A DNA stretch of 64,000 bases from Tolypothrix sp. FACHB-123 (GTDB lineage: Bacteria; Cyanobacteriota; Cyanobacteriia; Cyanobacteriales; Nostocaceae): contig NZ_JACJRE010000022.1 of NCBI RefSeq assembly GCF_014697075.1, positions 1 through 64,000 of the forward strand, written 5' to 3'. The notes below the pieces were generated by a model. That model did not search any database, had not been told where the DNA came from, and worked only from the letters and a program-made list of their open reading frames with translations. Shown piece by piece: positions 25,186 to 35,053 of the stretch. The position numbers were made by a program, and so were the translations under genes. Positions within the stretch are counted from its first letter, which is position 1. Every line of letters starts with the position of its first letter.

Positions 25186-28100
25186 TTATTTTTTCAGAAG
25201 TCTGGCGATCGCTTGCACTAATTCATCAGATTCTACTGGTTTGGCTAGGTGCTTTTGAAAACCCGCCGCTAAAGCCTGTTGTTGGTTCAACTCACCTGCA
25301 AATGCTGTCAGCGCGATCGCGGGAATTTTACCGCCTTGCTCTATTGCCATAGTTCTAATTTCTCGTATCAATGTATACCCATCTATTTCCGGCATGGCGA
25401 TGTCGCACAGCAGAATGTGGGGTTGTGAATGTTTCAACTCTGCTAAGGCTGCGGCTGCTGATGCTGCTGCGGTGACTTCAGCACCATGTTGTTGCAGAAT
25501 AAAACTCAGTAAATCCCTGGTATCTACATCGTCATCCACTACTAGTATGCGGACTCCAGTAAAATCTAATGTATTTTCTGGTGGAATTTCCTGGGGTTTT
25601 TGGGCTGTTGTGGCTACTAAAAGCGGTAATTTGACTGTAAAGGTAGCTCCCTGTCCTTCTCCAGGACTGTCTGCATGAACTGTACCACCATGCATTTCGA
25701 CAATGTGACGCACGATCGCTAATCCTAACCCTAAACCACCAAACTGGCGGGTGGTGGCGCTATCTGCTTGACGAAATGTCTCAAATACGTAAGGTAGAAA
25801 CTCTCGGCTAATTCCTTTACCAGAATCGCTGACTTGAATTTGAGCTTCGCTACCAACAGACTCTAGTTTGATGTTCACTTGTCCACCTGGGGGGGTGAAC
25901 TTAACTGCATTGGAGAGCAAATTCCACACTACCTGTTGCAAACGACTAGAATCACCCAGGAAATGCTTGACAGGGGAAACAATTTCTGTATGAAGTTGAA
26001 TTGATTTAGCTTCCGCCGCCAAACGTACTGTTTCCTTCGCCGCCTCAATGGTGGCTGCTAAATCAACCGGACAAATATTTAGTGTCAATTTCCCTTGCAG
26101 AATCCGGGAAATATCTAATAAGTCGCCAATTAGTTGAGTTTGCAATTTAGCATTGCGCTCGATTGTCTCTAGGGCGATCGCTTTTTTAGCATCATCCAAT
26201 TTGCCATTCCGCAGCAGCTTTGTCCAGCCCAGAATTGGATTTAAAGGCGTACGCAGTTCATGAGACAAGACTGCGAGAAATTCATCTTTAATTCGGTTTG
26301 CGGATTCTGCTGCTTCCCTAGCTCTCTGCTCCCGCAGTAATAATTGTTCGCGCTCCTGTTCTGCTTGCTTGCGTTCGCTGATATCAATATTGACACCTAA
26401 AAACCGCTCGACTTCCCCATCTACACTCCGGATAATTCGCCCTTTAGATGACAGCCAGACCATAGCACCATCATTGCGGACGATGCGGAATTCGTCGTAG
26501 TATTCATCACCTTGAGCAAACAAATTTTCCACAGTTTGCAATGTGCGTTGGCGATCGTCAGGATGAATAAAATCTGTCCAAGACTTGATGCTAGGTTCTT
26601 CAATATTGCGCTCTAAGCCCAAAATATCCCAGATCCCCTCTGACCATGATATTTTTCCCGTTCTCACATTCCATTCCCAGGTGCCAATTTTGGCTGCTCT
26701 CTGCGCCAATCTTAGCCTTTGCTCGCTCTCTCTGAGTGCTTGATCTGTCCGCTGGCGATCGGTAATATCGCGAGAAACTGCAATTACACCCGCAATTATC
26801 TGCTTTGGAGTTTGCAGAGGAGCCAGAATGTATTCATAGTAATGTATTCCGTCTGGTGTCGGATATTCAGCCTCAGCGGTGAGGGGTTGTCCTGTCCTCA
26901 TAACTACTGCACGTTGAGTATCCAGCCGATTCATCGTTTCCGCAACGGTTAGGGGTAAACTAAGTTCTTGCCAAATCTTACCCACAAGATCCTCAGGTTT
27001 GCAGCCCATGATAGCTGCACCACCATCACTAACATATTGATAGCGACCAAGCAAATCGAAAATATAAATATGATCGACGGAAGCAGAGAGAATGGCTTGT
27101 AATACATTCGCCTGGTTCTGGATTTGCAGCATTAACTGATTGGTATGTTCCTCTGTCCGCTTGCGATCGCTAATATCTAAAAACGCAGCTACCGAACCTC
27201 TCGCGTTACCTTGCTCATCCAGTAAGGGAGCTGCATAACCAAACAAGTTAAATATAGTACCATCAGCACGGACGATATCCAGCTCTGTACCTTTGATTTC
27301 TACTTTATGAATGGCTGCATAACGCAGGGGAAATTCGTCTGCTGTCAGTTCCTGTCCATCCCGTAATACTTTGTAAGCTGGAGGCTGTATATTAACTGGG
27401 GTGTAGGAAACATTAATTTCCGGGGATATACCTAAAATTTGAGCGAATGCTGGGTTGGCTTTTACTTGTTTAAATTCTGGATCTTGAGCGATGAGAATAC
27501 TGATAGGAGTTAGCTCAAACAGAGTTTTCAAGTCTTGGTTCAAAGAAGCGATCGCTACTTCACGAGTTTCTAATGCTGCTGCCATCTCGTCAATAGCACG
27601 GCCAAGTTGACCGATTTCCCCCATCTTATGGGATAGTCTGGTGCGTGTATTCAGTTCACCTTTACCCAATTTCTCGGCTGTTTGCACGAGCAATTTCACC
27701 TGGCGAATCAAAAAAACATCGCCACCTACCCAAGCCGCAATTAACGCCAAGGTAGTAACAGCACCTAACCCCAGCAAATTGCGAACTAACAGCCTATCTT
27801 GCTGCGCCAAAATAGTAGATAGGGGAATACCAACTCTAATGTAAGCATCTGGCTTGAGTGGATTATCACCTAGTGGGGTAAAAGCAAAGAGGCGAGGGAT
27901 ACCATCCAAGCTAATCGATTCGTATGTCCCCTCACCTTGAGCCTGTTTCATTTCATAAAAAGCTGCTTCTGGTAAAGATTTCCCTACCCAATTCTGCGGT
28001 TCGGGATAGCGAACTAAAAGCTTACCCTGGTCATCAACTACACTCAGTAATGCTTCGGGAGGTAACTTTACTTGTGCTGCTAACTTATTCAACTGATCTA

Positions 28101-28647
28101 AATCGACAACTGCGATGACTACATTTTGAACTCGTTGCTTCTGGTCTAAAATCGGGTAAGCAAAGTTAACCGTTGCTTTTTTCGTAAAGCGATCGATTTG
28201 ATATTCACCAATTTCAAATTTGCGAGTTTGCAACACATTTTGGAAATAAGGGCGATCTGCTAAGTTAACAGAATCTGTGTTATAAAGGGCACTACAAATC
28301 TTGTTGCCTTGGACATCAATTACAGCAAAGTTGGCGTAGGTAGGATACTGCTGTAACAGATCTGCAAGTAAGCGATCGCACTCTACTGATTTACCCTGAC
28401 GGATCACAGGTAATTGCCCCAATATTGTGAGAATCTGACGAGTTGTATCAACTACCTGCTTTTGGTTAGTAGCTGCTAATCTCACTAACCGTAATGTATT
28501 TTCTTGCGTCTCTAATATAGCGCTGCGTCTTTGTTCCGAAGCCGTGTAAAGAATTAGCCCTAATGCCGGCACCACGGCTAGAAGGACGAGTAGTACCAGA
28601 CGAGTCCGCAGGCTAGATAAGAGTATACTATTGAACCAGGAGCGCAT
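25186..28647 (-). CDS. Hybrid sensor histidine kinase with Cache, HAMP, three PAS domains and receiver
   Basis: About 1153 residues from the ATG at 28647, with GGAGG upstream. Order: a membrane helix (about 10-30), an extracytoplasmic double-Cache sensor (about 35-270), a second helix (about 285-305), HAMP (306-360), and three PAS/PAC modules (about 370-500, 515-640, 650-775; two end in D-I-T/S-D-R). The HisKA box follows with the phospho-His in F-L-A-V-L-S-H-E-L-R-T-P-L-N (about 795), then an HATPase with N-L-L-S-N-A-V-K-F and G-L-G-L-G-L-A. The C-terminal receiver has its Asp in L-L-C-D-I-A-M-P-E. It senses an unknown external ligand and has no adjacent response regulator. Its 3' end lies 7 bp from the RiPP precursor stop, convergently. 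Confidence 0.93.
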   Translation of the reverse strand: MRSWFNSILLSSLRTRLVLLVLLAVVPALGLILYTASEQRRSAILETQENTLRLVRLAATNQKQVVDTTRQILTILGQLPVIRQGKSVECDRLLADLLQQYPTYANFAVIDVQGNKICSALYNTDSVNLADRPYFQNVLQTRKFEIGEYQIDRFTKKATVNFAYPILDQKQRVQNVVIAVVDLDQLNKLAAQVKLPPEALLSVVDDQGKLLVRYPEPQNWVGKSLPEAAFYEMKQAQGEGTYESISLDGIPRLFAFTPLGDNPLKPDAYIRVGIPLSTILAQQDRLLVRNLLGLGAVTTLALIAAWVGGDVFLIRQVKLLVQTAEKLGKGELNTRTRLSHKMGEIGQLGRAIDEMAAALETREVAIASLNQDLKTLFELTPISILIAQDPEFKQVKANPAFAQILGISPEINVSYTPVNIQPPAYKVLRDGQELTADEFPLRYAAIHKVEIKGTELDIVRADGTIFNLFGYAAPLLDEQGNARGSVAAFLDISDRKRTEEHTNQLMLQIQNQANVLQAILSASVDHIYIFDLLGRYQYVSDGGAAIMGCKPEDLVGKIWQELSLPLTVAETMNRLDTQRAVVMRTGQPLTAEAEYPTPDGIHYYEYILAPLQTPKQIIAGVIAVSRDITDRQRTDQALRESEQRLRLAQRAAKIGTWEWNVRTGKISWSEGIWDILGLERNIEEPSIKSWTDFIHPDDRQRTLQTVENLFAQGDEYYDEFRIVRNDGAMVWLSSKGRIIRSVDGEVERFLGVNIDISERKQAEQEREQLLLREQRAREAAESANRIKDEFLAVLSHELRTPLNPILGWTKLLRNGKLDDAKKAIALETIERNAKLQTQLIGDLLDISRILQGKLTLNICPVDLAATIEAAKETVRLAAEAKSIQLHTEIVSPVKHFLGDSSRLQQVVWNLLSNAVKFTPPGGQVNIKLESVGSEAQIQVSDSGKGISREFLPYVFETFRQADSATTRQFGGLGLGLAIVRHIVEMHGGTVHADSPGEGQGATFTVKLPLLVATTAQKPQEIPPENTLDFTGVRILVVDDDVDTRDLLSFILQQHGAEVTAAASAAAALAELKHSQPHILLCDIAMPEIDGYTLIREIRTMAIEQGGKIPAIALTAFAGELNQQQALAAGFQKHLAKPVESDELVQAIARLLKK

Positions 28648-29196
28648 TATGATTTTGGTTACCTCCCGTATCGGCACTAAGCGATTCTCATCCCTGACTT
28701 CAGAAATCGTCGGTATTGAGGATTGGTATTTTGGTATTCAATCTAAAACCTAAAAGCTATAGCAATTATTTTAAATTGATACTAGCTCTAGGCTAACACT
28801 CAAAAGTCGCCTAGATTAAAGATACAGCTTATTTTCGGTAAATCAAGTACCAGCTTAGCGGTGCAATATTGTTGTGTGTTAACGAAAATTTGAATTGTTG
28901 ATATTTCGTCAAAATAATAATTGTTTTTTGCATTAATTAAAAATCGCTTAGTTTTATTTTTAACTCTTTATATAAATATTAAGTTTCACAATAAGAATAA
29001 AAGCAATTTCTGGACAATAATATATAGGAATTTGATTTAATTTATAAAACAATACCTGTTTTGGGTAACTCCAAAAAATGAATTATCCCAAATTGTAGGG
29101 GCGGGGTGTCCCCGTCCCTGAGAATTACTGGCTTGGTAAGTTAATAATTGGTATATTTTTTATTTGGAAATCCCTTAATTCAGCTGCGCCAGAGAT
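28648..29196. other. 549-bp spacer with a dispersed repeat
   Basis: AT-rich sequence upstream of the histidine kinase, then an element at 29063-29174 that starts GGGTAACTCCAAAAAATGAATTA and ends T-T-rich then TTTGGAAATCCC, with a GTAGGGGCGGGGTGTCCCCG palindrome near 29096-29115. It resembles the element at 18167-18291 in its ends and the 8290-8356 segment in its right half. No gene was found. Confidence 0.55.
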
Positions 29197-30645
29197 TCAT
29201 TCAACAGTTCTAACACTTAACACCTGTGGTGGTGTGGAATCTGGTGGATAAATCAAATCTACCTGCACCCTGCGTTGACTTCCAGGTGGTAGCGTTAGCT
29301 TTAACAAAGGCTCTAAAACCTGACCTGTCCTGTGCCATAAATGTACATAGCGCGTTTTTTGTTGCCCGCGCTCGTCAGTATAGCGCAGCCGCACAGTACC
29401 ACGGAAAAAGGGAAAATCTAAGGATGGTTTGCGAAAGCGGATACCACCTTGGGATAATTTATCTTCTTTTAACGGTGTTTCCAAGGTGACGGTGACTGTC
29501 TGTGTTTCTTTGCTGGGATTATTTAAAGGTAAGCTGAGATTATATTCCACCCCATAATTACCATGAGCTTCATAGGCTGTATCTGGATAGCGTACTAACA
29601 TCTTTGCCGTTTGGATTTGTCCGCTACCCAATTGACCGCCGCGTAAAGTATCTATAGCATAAGAAATCGCCTGACCGCGCTGGGGAATAGTCAGAGTTTG
29701 CGCTTTGGCATTATCTGTAAGTAAAGCTTGCCATTGCGAACCACTAGAAACACCTGCTACACGCCCATAAATTAGCGCACCGCTGGTAGCATTGGGCGGA
29801 GTAGGAGTTTTATCTCTAGGGCCAGCGAAGTTACCATTATTGAGTAAAGCTTGCCATTCGGCTAAAGTGGGAGAGCGTTCGCTCCCATCAGGATTTTTCT
29901 TGGCATACATTGCTAAACTAGCGGCATAAACTTTATTACTACTACGCAACCGCATAAAAGTAGAGCGACCATTGACAGGTTTTTCTAAATTTCTCACCTC
30001 AATGCCATGATTGAGTAATAATCGGCTTTGTCCCGGTGGAATAATCAATTTTGCAGGAAACTCAGCTTGACGAACTCCCCGCAACACATCACTCACAGCA
30101 CGCGCACCAGGCCCAGAGAAAGCTTTCCCATCATTATTTTCGATGTAGGGCGCTAAGGTGACAAAAGGCGCATCCTTGAGTAAATAACTCGCTGCTTGTA
30201 AAACATCCACTGTCACAGGTTTTTTACCAGGATTATGCAACATTACGCCCAAGTAAAGAGTCTGTAAATCCTTAGGGGTATGGGTATAGTGGTGCGCAAA
30301 TAAATCAAAGCGTCCCTGAAACGGAAAATTCAGATGTGCTGCTGGGACTTTTTTGCCATTTGGGGGAAATGTGGAAAGTAAAATCCCCTCATTTTTGACC
30401 CATTCTGGGCTATTGCTATTAAATACAGGAATATTATCCAGCTTTCCAGGTAAAGGACGTACTTCCCCAGCTTGCACAATTACTTGAGGTGCTGGTTTGG
30501 GTGAAGTTTGGGCAACTACTTGAGAAGTATTACTTTTACCATTAGAGTTAAAAATTCCCGGTCTGAATGCTTGAGTTAGAGTTACTCCTAATAAAAATAA
30601 GCAGATAAATGCAGGTAATTTATATTCAGGCTTAGGCGCTGGCAT
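29197..30645 (-). CDS. DUF3370 family protein, secreted or membrane-anchored
   Basis: 482 residues. A signal-anchor segment (F-I-C-L-F-L-L-G-V-T-L) lies at 13-23. The rest is soluble and beta-rich, with the features of cyanobacterial DUF3370: N-S-P-E-W-V-K-N-E-G-I-L-L-S-T, G-R-F-D-L-F-A-H-H-Y-T-H-T-P and a C-terminal R-F-R-K-P-S-L-D-F-P-F-F-R-G-T-V segment. The family is known only in cyanobacteria and relatives and has no assigned function; export suggests an envelope role. It seems to stand alone, 194 bp from the DUF3611 gene. Confidence 0.82.
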   Translation of the reverse strand: MPAPKPEYKLPAFICLFLLGVTLTQAFRPGIFNSNGKSNTSQVVAQTSPKPAPQVIVQAGEVRPLPGKLDNIPVFNSNSPEWVKNEGILLSTFPPNGKKVPAAHLNFPFQGRFDLFAHHYTHTPKDLQTLYLGVMLHNPGKKPVTVDVLQAASYLLKDAPFVTLAPYIENNDGKAFSGPGARAVSDVLRGVRQAEFPAKLIIPPGQSRLLLNHGIEVRNLEKPVNGRSTFMRLRSSNKVYAASLAMYAKKNPDGSERSPTLAEWQALLNNGNFAGPRDKTPTPPNATSGALIYGRVAGVSSGSQWQALLTDNAKAQTLTIPQRGQAISYAIDTLRGGQLGSGQIQTAKMLVRYPDTAYEAHGNYGVEYNLSLPLNNPSKETQTVTVTLETPLKEDKLSQGGIRFRKPSLDFPFFRGTVRLRYTDERGQQKTRYVHLWHRTGQVLEPLLKLTLPPGSQRRVQVDLIYPPDSTPPQVLSVRTVE

Positions 30646-30839
30646 GAGTGTTGATTTTCTCAGGAACTGTGATTTTTAGGATGATTAATTGTAACTACAA
30701 GTTCCTGAAAGAGCATTTCTTATACTAAGGCTGAAGAAAAGCAGAGGGAACACTTCGACTTCGCTTAGTGTTCGACTTTGCTCAGTGGTAAAGGGTAGAA
30801 GAGAAGAATTGATTTTTGGGGATTGTTTCAAACCCTTTT

Positions 30840-31421
30840 TTAATGTTGATTTACCCGCTCAAGTAGCCATAGCGAAGAAACTGTACCAACAAAATGAGCC
30901 GCAATTCCATTGATGTTTGCTACTGCTACAAATACATCAAGGGCACGAATAATTTTATAAGGATCGGTGAAAGCTACGCCGGGAGGCTGGGATATAGATT
31001 TTGCGACTAACACTCCTATCGTAAAACCAGCGCCTAAGAGATTTAAAAGTATGCCAATTAAAGCGGCGATAATTCCCCAGCGAATTGCTTTAACAGTATC
31101 TGCTTTACTAGGGTGAAGGGCAGGATTGAGATTTCCTAAACGCTTACCGATGCGAGTATAACGAAAATCCCAATATACGCTAAATAATAGTACGAGAATT
31201 CCACATCCAGCCCAAAACACGCCCACCCCAAGACCTGCAATTTGTTGCTCAGCAAAACCTCGACCAGTAGCAGCAAACAACAAAGTTAAGCCAGAAACCA
31301 CAGCCAATCCCAACTGTATCCAAAAGGCGATCCAGCCTGTGAAGCGAATATTATTAGCGATGCTTTGAATTCCTGGTGCGATCGCTCTCGTTTCTGATTG
31401 AGTTTGCATATTACTTTCCAT
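30840..31421 (-). CDS. DUF3611 family membrane protein
   Basis: 193 residues from the ATG at 31421, which has an excellent GGAGGAG ribosome site 8 nt upstream; a longer frame to 31481 lacks this. Four hydrophobic segments (about 32-52, 60-85, 115-140 and 160-180). The start of the domain, I-R-F-T-G-W-I-A-F-W-I-Q-L-G-L-A-V-V-S, is typical of DUF3611, a family found in cyanobacteria and plastids. The function is unknown. The 454-bp gap upstream to tspO contains no supported gene. Confidence 0.85.
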   Translation of the reverse strand: MESNMQTQSETRAIAPGIQSIANNIRFTGWIAFWIQLGLAVVSGLTLLFAATGRGFAEQQIAGLGVGVFWAGCGILVLLFSVYWDFRYTRIGKRLGNLNPALHPSKADTVKAIRWGIIAALIGILLNLLGAGFTIGVLVAKSISQPPGVAFTDPYKIIRALDVFVAVANINGIAAHFVGTVSSLWLLERVNQH

Positions 31422-31875
31422 GTGATTAGCTCCTCCCCTAATCCCTAAGAATATGTCTACTAGCTTGTCCCATACCCCCATCCCCAGACAGAACCACTAC
31501 CACATCCAGAGAAATACAATCGCAACTAGATACTAACCGCCAGCCGCAATCATAGCTGCAATATTTTGCGGTCTTGTCTAGAAATGATGCGCAACTATGC
31601 CGAATTACGCTTGACAATAAATGTGGTTTTTGTGACAATTGCCACGCGGTAATTACATAAAATCGGCGCTCGATTGCCCACTTCTTCAAGGGGTGGGATG
31701 AACACAAGCAAAGGAAGATGATGAAAAATTAAACATTTATAGACTGAGGAAATATCTCTGAATGAGGCGAGTAATCAAACTCAAGGATGATGAGATAAAA
31801 GGGCTAAATTGCCAATATTGGACTTGAATGTGTGAAATTTTGATAGTTGCTAGCGATCGCAAAGGATAGGGCAGC
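31422..31875. other. 454-bp divergent spacer between DUF3611 and tspO
   Basis: This is the promoter side for both genes. Frames here are short and lack protein-like composition. A HIP1-type GCGATCGC site is at about 31853-31860, close to the tspO start. No repeats or RNA structures were recognised. Confidence 0.4.
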
Positions 31876-32349
31876 ATGATTAGATCTTGGATGGTAATTG
31901 GCGGCGTAGCTTTCGTAGTTGCTTTAGCAGCTAATTTGATTACGCCAAGCGATCGCAAGTGGTTTGAGCGCTTGCAAAGACCCAGGTGGTTAACCTTTGA
32001 AGGAGCCATTCCCATTATCTGGACTGTAATTTTTATCTGTGGTGCTTGGTCAGCTTATATTATTTGGGAAAAAAACCCAGGCAGTGACGCAACTTGGGTA
32101 ATGATGGCTTTATACCTACTTCTAGAGATTGTTACTATTGCCTATACACCTGTAATGTTTCGCCTCCGTAGTCTCAAAATAGGTACAATTCTCGGCGGTA
32201 CAGGTTTCATTATTGGTTTATTACTAACACTTGCAGTTTTGACTACTTCTGGTTGGGCAGCTTTATTATTAGTTCCCTACCTGCTTTGGAGTCCCATCGG
32301 TACTTATACCACCTGGAAGATGATTAACCTCAATCCCCAAGCAGCCTAG
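31876..32349 (+). CDS. tspO: TspO/MBR family tryptophan-rich sensory protein
   Basis: 157 residues with five hydrophobic helices (about 5-22, 38-58, 68-92, 98-118, 122-148), the TspO fold. The W-F-E-R-L-Q-R-P-R-W-L-T-F segment matches the family's K/R-P-x-W loop between helix 1 and 2, and a W-x-x-I-F-I-C-G-A-W-S-A-Y-I-I-W motif follows. Family members bind porphyrins and other tetrapyrroles and modulate stress responses. Like other cyanobacterial homologues, it lacks parts of the full Trp set. Its membrane location in this organism is not shown by sequence. Confidence 0.85.
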   Translation: MIRSWMVIGGVAFVVALAANLITPSDRKWFERLQRPRWLTFEGAIPIIWTVIFICGAWSAYIIWEKNPGSDATWVMMALYLLLEIVTIAYTPVMFRLRSLKIGTILGGTGFIIGLLLTLAVLTTSGWAALLLVPYLLWSPIGTYTTWKMINLNPQAA

Positions 32350-32495
32350 TAATACCATTTCATTTTAAAAATGATACATATGGGCAAGCAGAGGAAGCAG
32401 AGGAGCAGAGGAAGATTTGTATCAATAATTTTGTGAATTGGTATAACTAGGGACAAAGGAAGGGGGACAAGGAAGAAATAACCAATGCCCAATAC

Positions 32496-32580
32496 TTCGA
32501 CTTCGCTCAGTACAAGTGCCCCATGCCCAATGCCCCATGCCCAATGCCCCACGCCCCATGCCCAATACCCAATTCCCCAT
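32496..32580. repeat. GGGCATG/GGGCATT heptamer tract (complement strand)
   Basis: About ten tandem units of CCCAATG/CCCCATG/CCCAATA type lie between tspO and trhO. The same heptamer family occurs at 44380-44416, 47887-47939 and 51441-51484, and in short form at 48128-48153. Confidence 0.75.
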
Positions 32581-32589
32581 CCCTTGTAA

Positions 32590-33495
32590 TTATTTATTTT
32601 TGCGGTTACTTTTAAGGAGAAACTGTCGCCTTTTTTCCTGCTGACGTACTCTTTTTTCTTCAGTAAGGCTGTCAAAACAGTAGGGGCAAGAAATACCTGA
32701 CTCATACTGAGGTGAAGCTTTATCTGCCGCAGAAATTGGGCGACCACAACCTTGACACATCTCATAGCTACCGGCTTCTAAACCGTGACGCACAGCCACT
32801 CGTTCATCAAAGACAAAGCATTCTCCTTCCCATAAGCTTTCTGCGGCGGGAACTTCTTCTAAATATTTGAGAATACCTCCTTTGAGGTGATAAACTTCGG
32901 CAAAGCCTTGTGAAAGCATATAAGATGAGGCTTTTTCACAGCGGATACCACCAGTACAAAACATGGCTATCTTTTTGTGTTTACTGGGGTCAAGGTTTTG
33001 GCTGATATAATCGGGAAATTCGCGAAATGAGTGCGTTTGAGGATTTTGTGCTTTCTTGAAAGTACCAATATTCACCTCATAATCATTGCGGGTGTCAATC
33101 ACAATTACTTCTGGATCGGAAATTAACTTATTCCATTCTTTTGGGCTGACATAAGTACCCACTTGTTGATTTGGGTCAACTTCCGGCAAACCTAAAGTGA
33201 CAATTTCTGACTTCAACCGCACCTTCATCCGCTCAAACGGCGGAGTTTCCGTATAAGACTCTTTGTGTTCTAAGTCTGCCAAACGAGAATCGGAACGCAG
33301 AAATTCTAAAACTGAGTCAACAGCTTGACGAGAACCAACAATTGTACCGTTAATGCCTTCTTGGGCTAACAAAATTGTGCCCTTAATACCTTGCTGTTGA
33401 CAGTAAGACAACCAAGGGTCTCGCATTTGTGCAAAATCTGGCAAACTGACGAATTTATAAAGTGTTGCCACCACTAAGAGATTTTCTTGCTTCAT
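32590..33495 (-). CDS. trhO: tRNA uridine(34) hydroxylase (rhodanese-like)
   Basis: 301 residues, the standard size of TrhO/YceA. An N-terminal acylphosphatase-like domain (residues 1-100; [14 protein letters not shown]) is followed by a rhodanese domain with the active-site loop [11 protein letters not shown] (catalytic Cys in the C-T-G-G part, residues about 180-190). A C-terminal Cys-rich region (C-Q-G-C-G, C-P-Y-C) could bind zinc. The enzyme performs oxygen-dependent 5-hydroxylation of wobble uridine in tRNA. It lies in the opposite direction to the tRNA-Ala gene 71 bp away. Confidence 0.93.
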   Translation of the reverse strand: MKQENLLVVATLYKFVSLPDFAQMRDPWLSYCQQQGIKGTILLAQEGINGTIVGSRQAVDSVLEFLRSDSRLADLEHKESYTETPPFERMKVRLKSEIVTLGLPEVDPNQQVGTYVSPKEWNKLISDPEVIVIDTRNDYEVNIGTFKKAQNPQTHSFREFPDYISQNLDPSKHKKIAMFCTGGIRCEKASSYMLSQGFAEVYHLKGGILKYLEEVPAAESLWEGECFVFDERVAVRHGLEAGSYEMCQGCGRPISAADKASPQYESGISCPYCFDSLTEEKRVRQQEKRRQFLLKSNRKNK

Positions 33496-33566
33496 TCCGT
33501 TTCTAAAGTGACTATATTCAGGTAGTATTGTAGAGATAGCTTAATTACCTACATCTTTAATTTTAC

Positions 33567-33639
33567 GGGGGTTTAGCTCAGTTGGTAGAGCGCCTGCTTT
33601 GCAAGCAGGATGTCAGCGGTTCGAGTCCGCTAACCTCCA
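33567..33639 (+). tRNA. tRNA-Ala (anticodon UGC)
   Basis: A complete 73-nt cloverleaf: acceptor GGGGGTT/AACCTCC with one G-T pair, D arm GCTC/GAGC, anticodon stem CCTGC/GCAGG with loop TTTGCAA (anticodon TGC at 33600-33602), T arm AGCGG-TTCGAGT-CCGCT, discriminator A. The 3' CCA is not encoded, as is usual in cyanobacteria. It is isolated, not in an rRNA operon. Confidence 0.97.
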
Positions 33640-33644
33640 TAGCC

Positions 33645-33743
33645 TTAGCTTTTTTCTGAAACCTGAACAATGACTTTCACTAATTGTTCGGGTTCAATTG
33701 GTTTGGCAATGTGTCGTTGAAATCCAGGCTGCAAGGCTACAAT
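33645..33743 (-). pseudogene. Fossil C-terminus of a response-regulator receiver domain
   Basis: Read on the minus strand, about 32 codons spell the end of a receiver domain: A-L-Q-P-G-F-Q-R-H-I-A-K-P-I-E-P-E-Q-L-V, then K-V-I-V-Q-V-S-E-K-S and a stop at 33645-33647. The K-P pair is the conserved receiver Lys-Pro, and the segment closely parallels the end of the hybrid kinase at 25186. Upstream of it the frame loses homology. It is probably the remnant of a deleted hybrid kinase. Confidence 0.7.
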
Positions 33744-33903
33744 TAACAATCTTTTCCAGACTGCGATCGCACCTCTCAAAAAAATATCCAGGAAATTACT
33801 GTTTATAAGCTTGCAAGCTATATAACTTTATGGTTATATATTGTTTATGCGCAGGGTAACTTGCGGCGCAATATTTAACCAATACATTTGCACTCATTAA
33901 ACA

Positions 33904-34986
33904 ATGACAACAATTCTTGAAAAGCGCAGAAGCGCTGGGTTATGGGATCGGTTTTGTAACTGGGTCACCAGTACGGAAAATCGGTTATATGTGGGCTGGT
34001 TTGGAGTCATTTTAATTCCCACAGCTTTGACAGCCGCGATTGTTTTCGTTTTGGCGTTTGTTGCTGCACCTCCAGTTGATGTTGATGGTATTCGGGAACC
34101 TGTAACCGGTTCATTGCTCTATGGCAATAACATTATTACTGCAACTGTAGTTCCAACTTCAGCCGCCATTGGCTTGCACTTCTACCCGATTTGGGAAGCC
34201 GCTTCTTTAGATGAATGGCTTTACAATGGCGGCCCTTACGAAATGATTATTTTCCACTTTCTCATTGCCGTCTATGCCTATATGGGTCGGCAATGGGAAC
34301 TCAGCTATCGCTTAGGAATGCGTCCTTGGATTCCTGTGGCATTTTCTGCACCAGCGGCAGCAGCCACAGCTGTATTGTTAATCTATCCGATTGGGCAAGG
34401 TAGCTTTTCTGATGGGATGATGCTGGGGATTTCCGGAACCTTTAACTTTATGATTGTGTTCTCACCAGAACATAACATTCTCATGCATCCGTTCCACATG
34501 CTGGGTGTTGCAGGGGTATTTGGCGGTGCTTTATTTTCCGCAATGCACGGTTCTCTAGTTACTTCTACCCTGGTGCGGGAAACAACAGAAATTGAATCTG
34601 CAAATACTGGATATCAATTTGGACAAGAAGAAGAAACCTATAACATCATCGCCGCACATGGTTATTTTGGACGGTTAATCTTCCAATATGCCAGCTTTAA
34701 TAACTCCCGGGCGTTGCATTTCTTCCTTGCGGCTTGGCCTGTAATTGGGATTTGGTTTGCAGCCTTGGGTGTTAGCACCATGTCATTTAACTTGAATGGC
34801 TTTAACTTCAATAACTCTGTGTTGGATAGCGAAGGACGGACAATTCCCACCTGGGCTGACTTACTCAATCGAGCCAACTTAGGAATTGAGGTGATGCATG
34901 AACGTAATGCGCACAACTTCCCTTTAGATTTAGCCTGTGGTGAGGCTCAACCAATTGCGCTGACAGCACCAACCATCGCCAGCTAG
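33904..34986 (+). CDS. psbA: Photosystem II D1 protein, D1' (low-oxygen) isoform
   Basis: 360 residues, the exact length of D1. All Mn4CaO5 ligands are in place (D170, E189, H332, E333, H337, D342, processing after A344), as are Tyr161-His190, the chlorophyll/iron histidines H198, H215 and H272, and Ser264 of the QB site. Gln130 is retained. It carries A80, L158 and A286, the three substitutions (G80A, F158L, T286A) known for the D1' forms of Synechocystis psbA1, Anabaena psbA0 and Thermosynechococcus psbA2, which are induced under microaerobic conditions. It should therefore be a functional alternative D1 for low oxygen and not the high-light form. An ArsR regulator is convergent with it. 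Confidence 0.96.
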   Translation: MTTILEKRRSAGLWDRFCNWVTSTENRLYVGWFGVILIPTALTAAIVFVLAFVAAPPVDVDGIREPVTGSLLYGNNIITATVVPTSAAIGLHFYPIWEAASLDEWLYNGGPYEMIIFHFLIAVYAYMGRQWELSYRLGMRPWIPVAFSAPAAAATAVLLIYPIGQGSFSDGMMLGISGTFNFMIVFSPEHNILMHPFHMLGVAGVFGGALFSAMHGSLVTSTLVRETTEIESANTGYQFGQEEETYNIIAAHGYFGRLIFQYASFNNSRALHFFLAAWPVIGIWFAALGVSTMSFNLNGFNFNNSVLDSEGRTIPTWADLLNRANLGIEVMHERNAHNFPLDLACGEAQPIALTAPTIAS

Positions 34987-35025
34987 TTGGTAACTTCTCG
35001 ATCTCTCCTCTGGTTCATAGCGATC

Positions 35026-35052
35026 GCACCCTTTTTGTGAGGGTGCTTTTTT
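35026..35052 (+). terminator. Terminator between psbA and the ArsR gene
   Basis: GCACCC (35026-35031) pairs with GGGTGC (35041-35046) around a 9-nt loop, followed by TTTTTT. It is a typical intrinsic terminator for psbA; the minus-strand gene ends 2 bp farther on, so it would need the A-rich complement on its own side. Confidence 0.85.
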
Positions 35053-35053
35053 A

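Noticed and set aside
31438-31707. A minus-strand 89-codon frame between DUF3611 and tspO
   Set aside because: Overlaps the strong ribosome site of the DUF3611 gene, has no recognisable domain and poor composition.
33904-34986. Rogue or super-rogue D1 (chlorophyll f synthase-like) interpretation
   Set aside because: All Mn-cluster ligands and the C-terminal processing site are present, so it is a functional D1' and not a ChlF-type or rogue D1.
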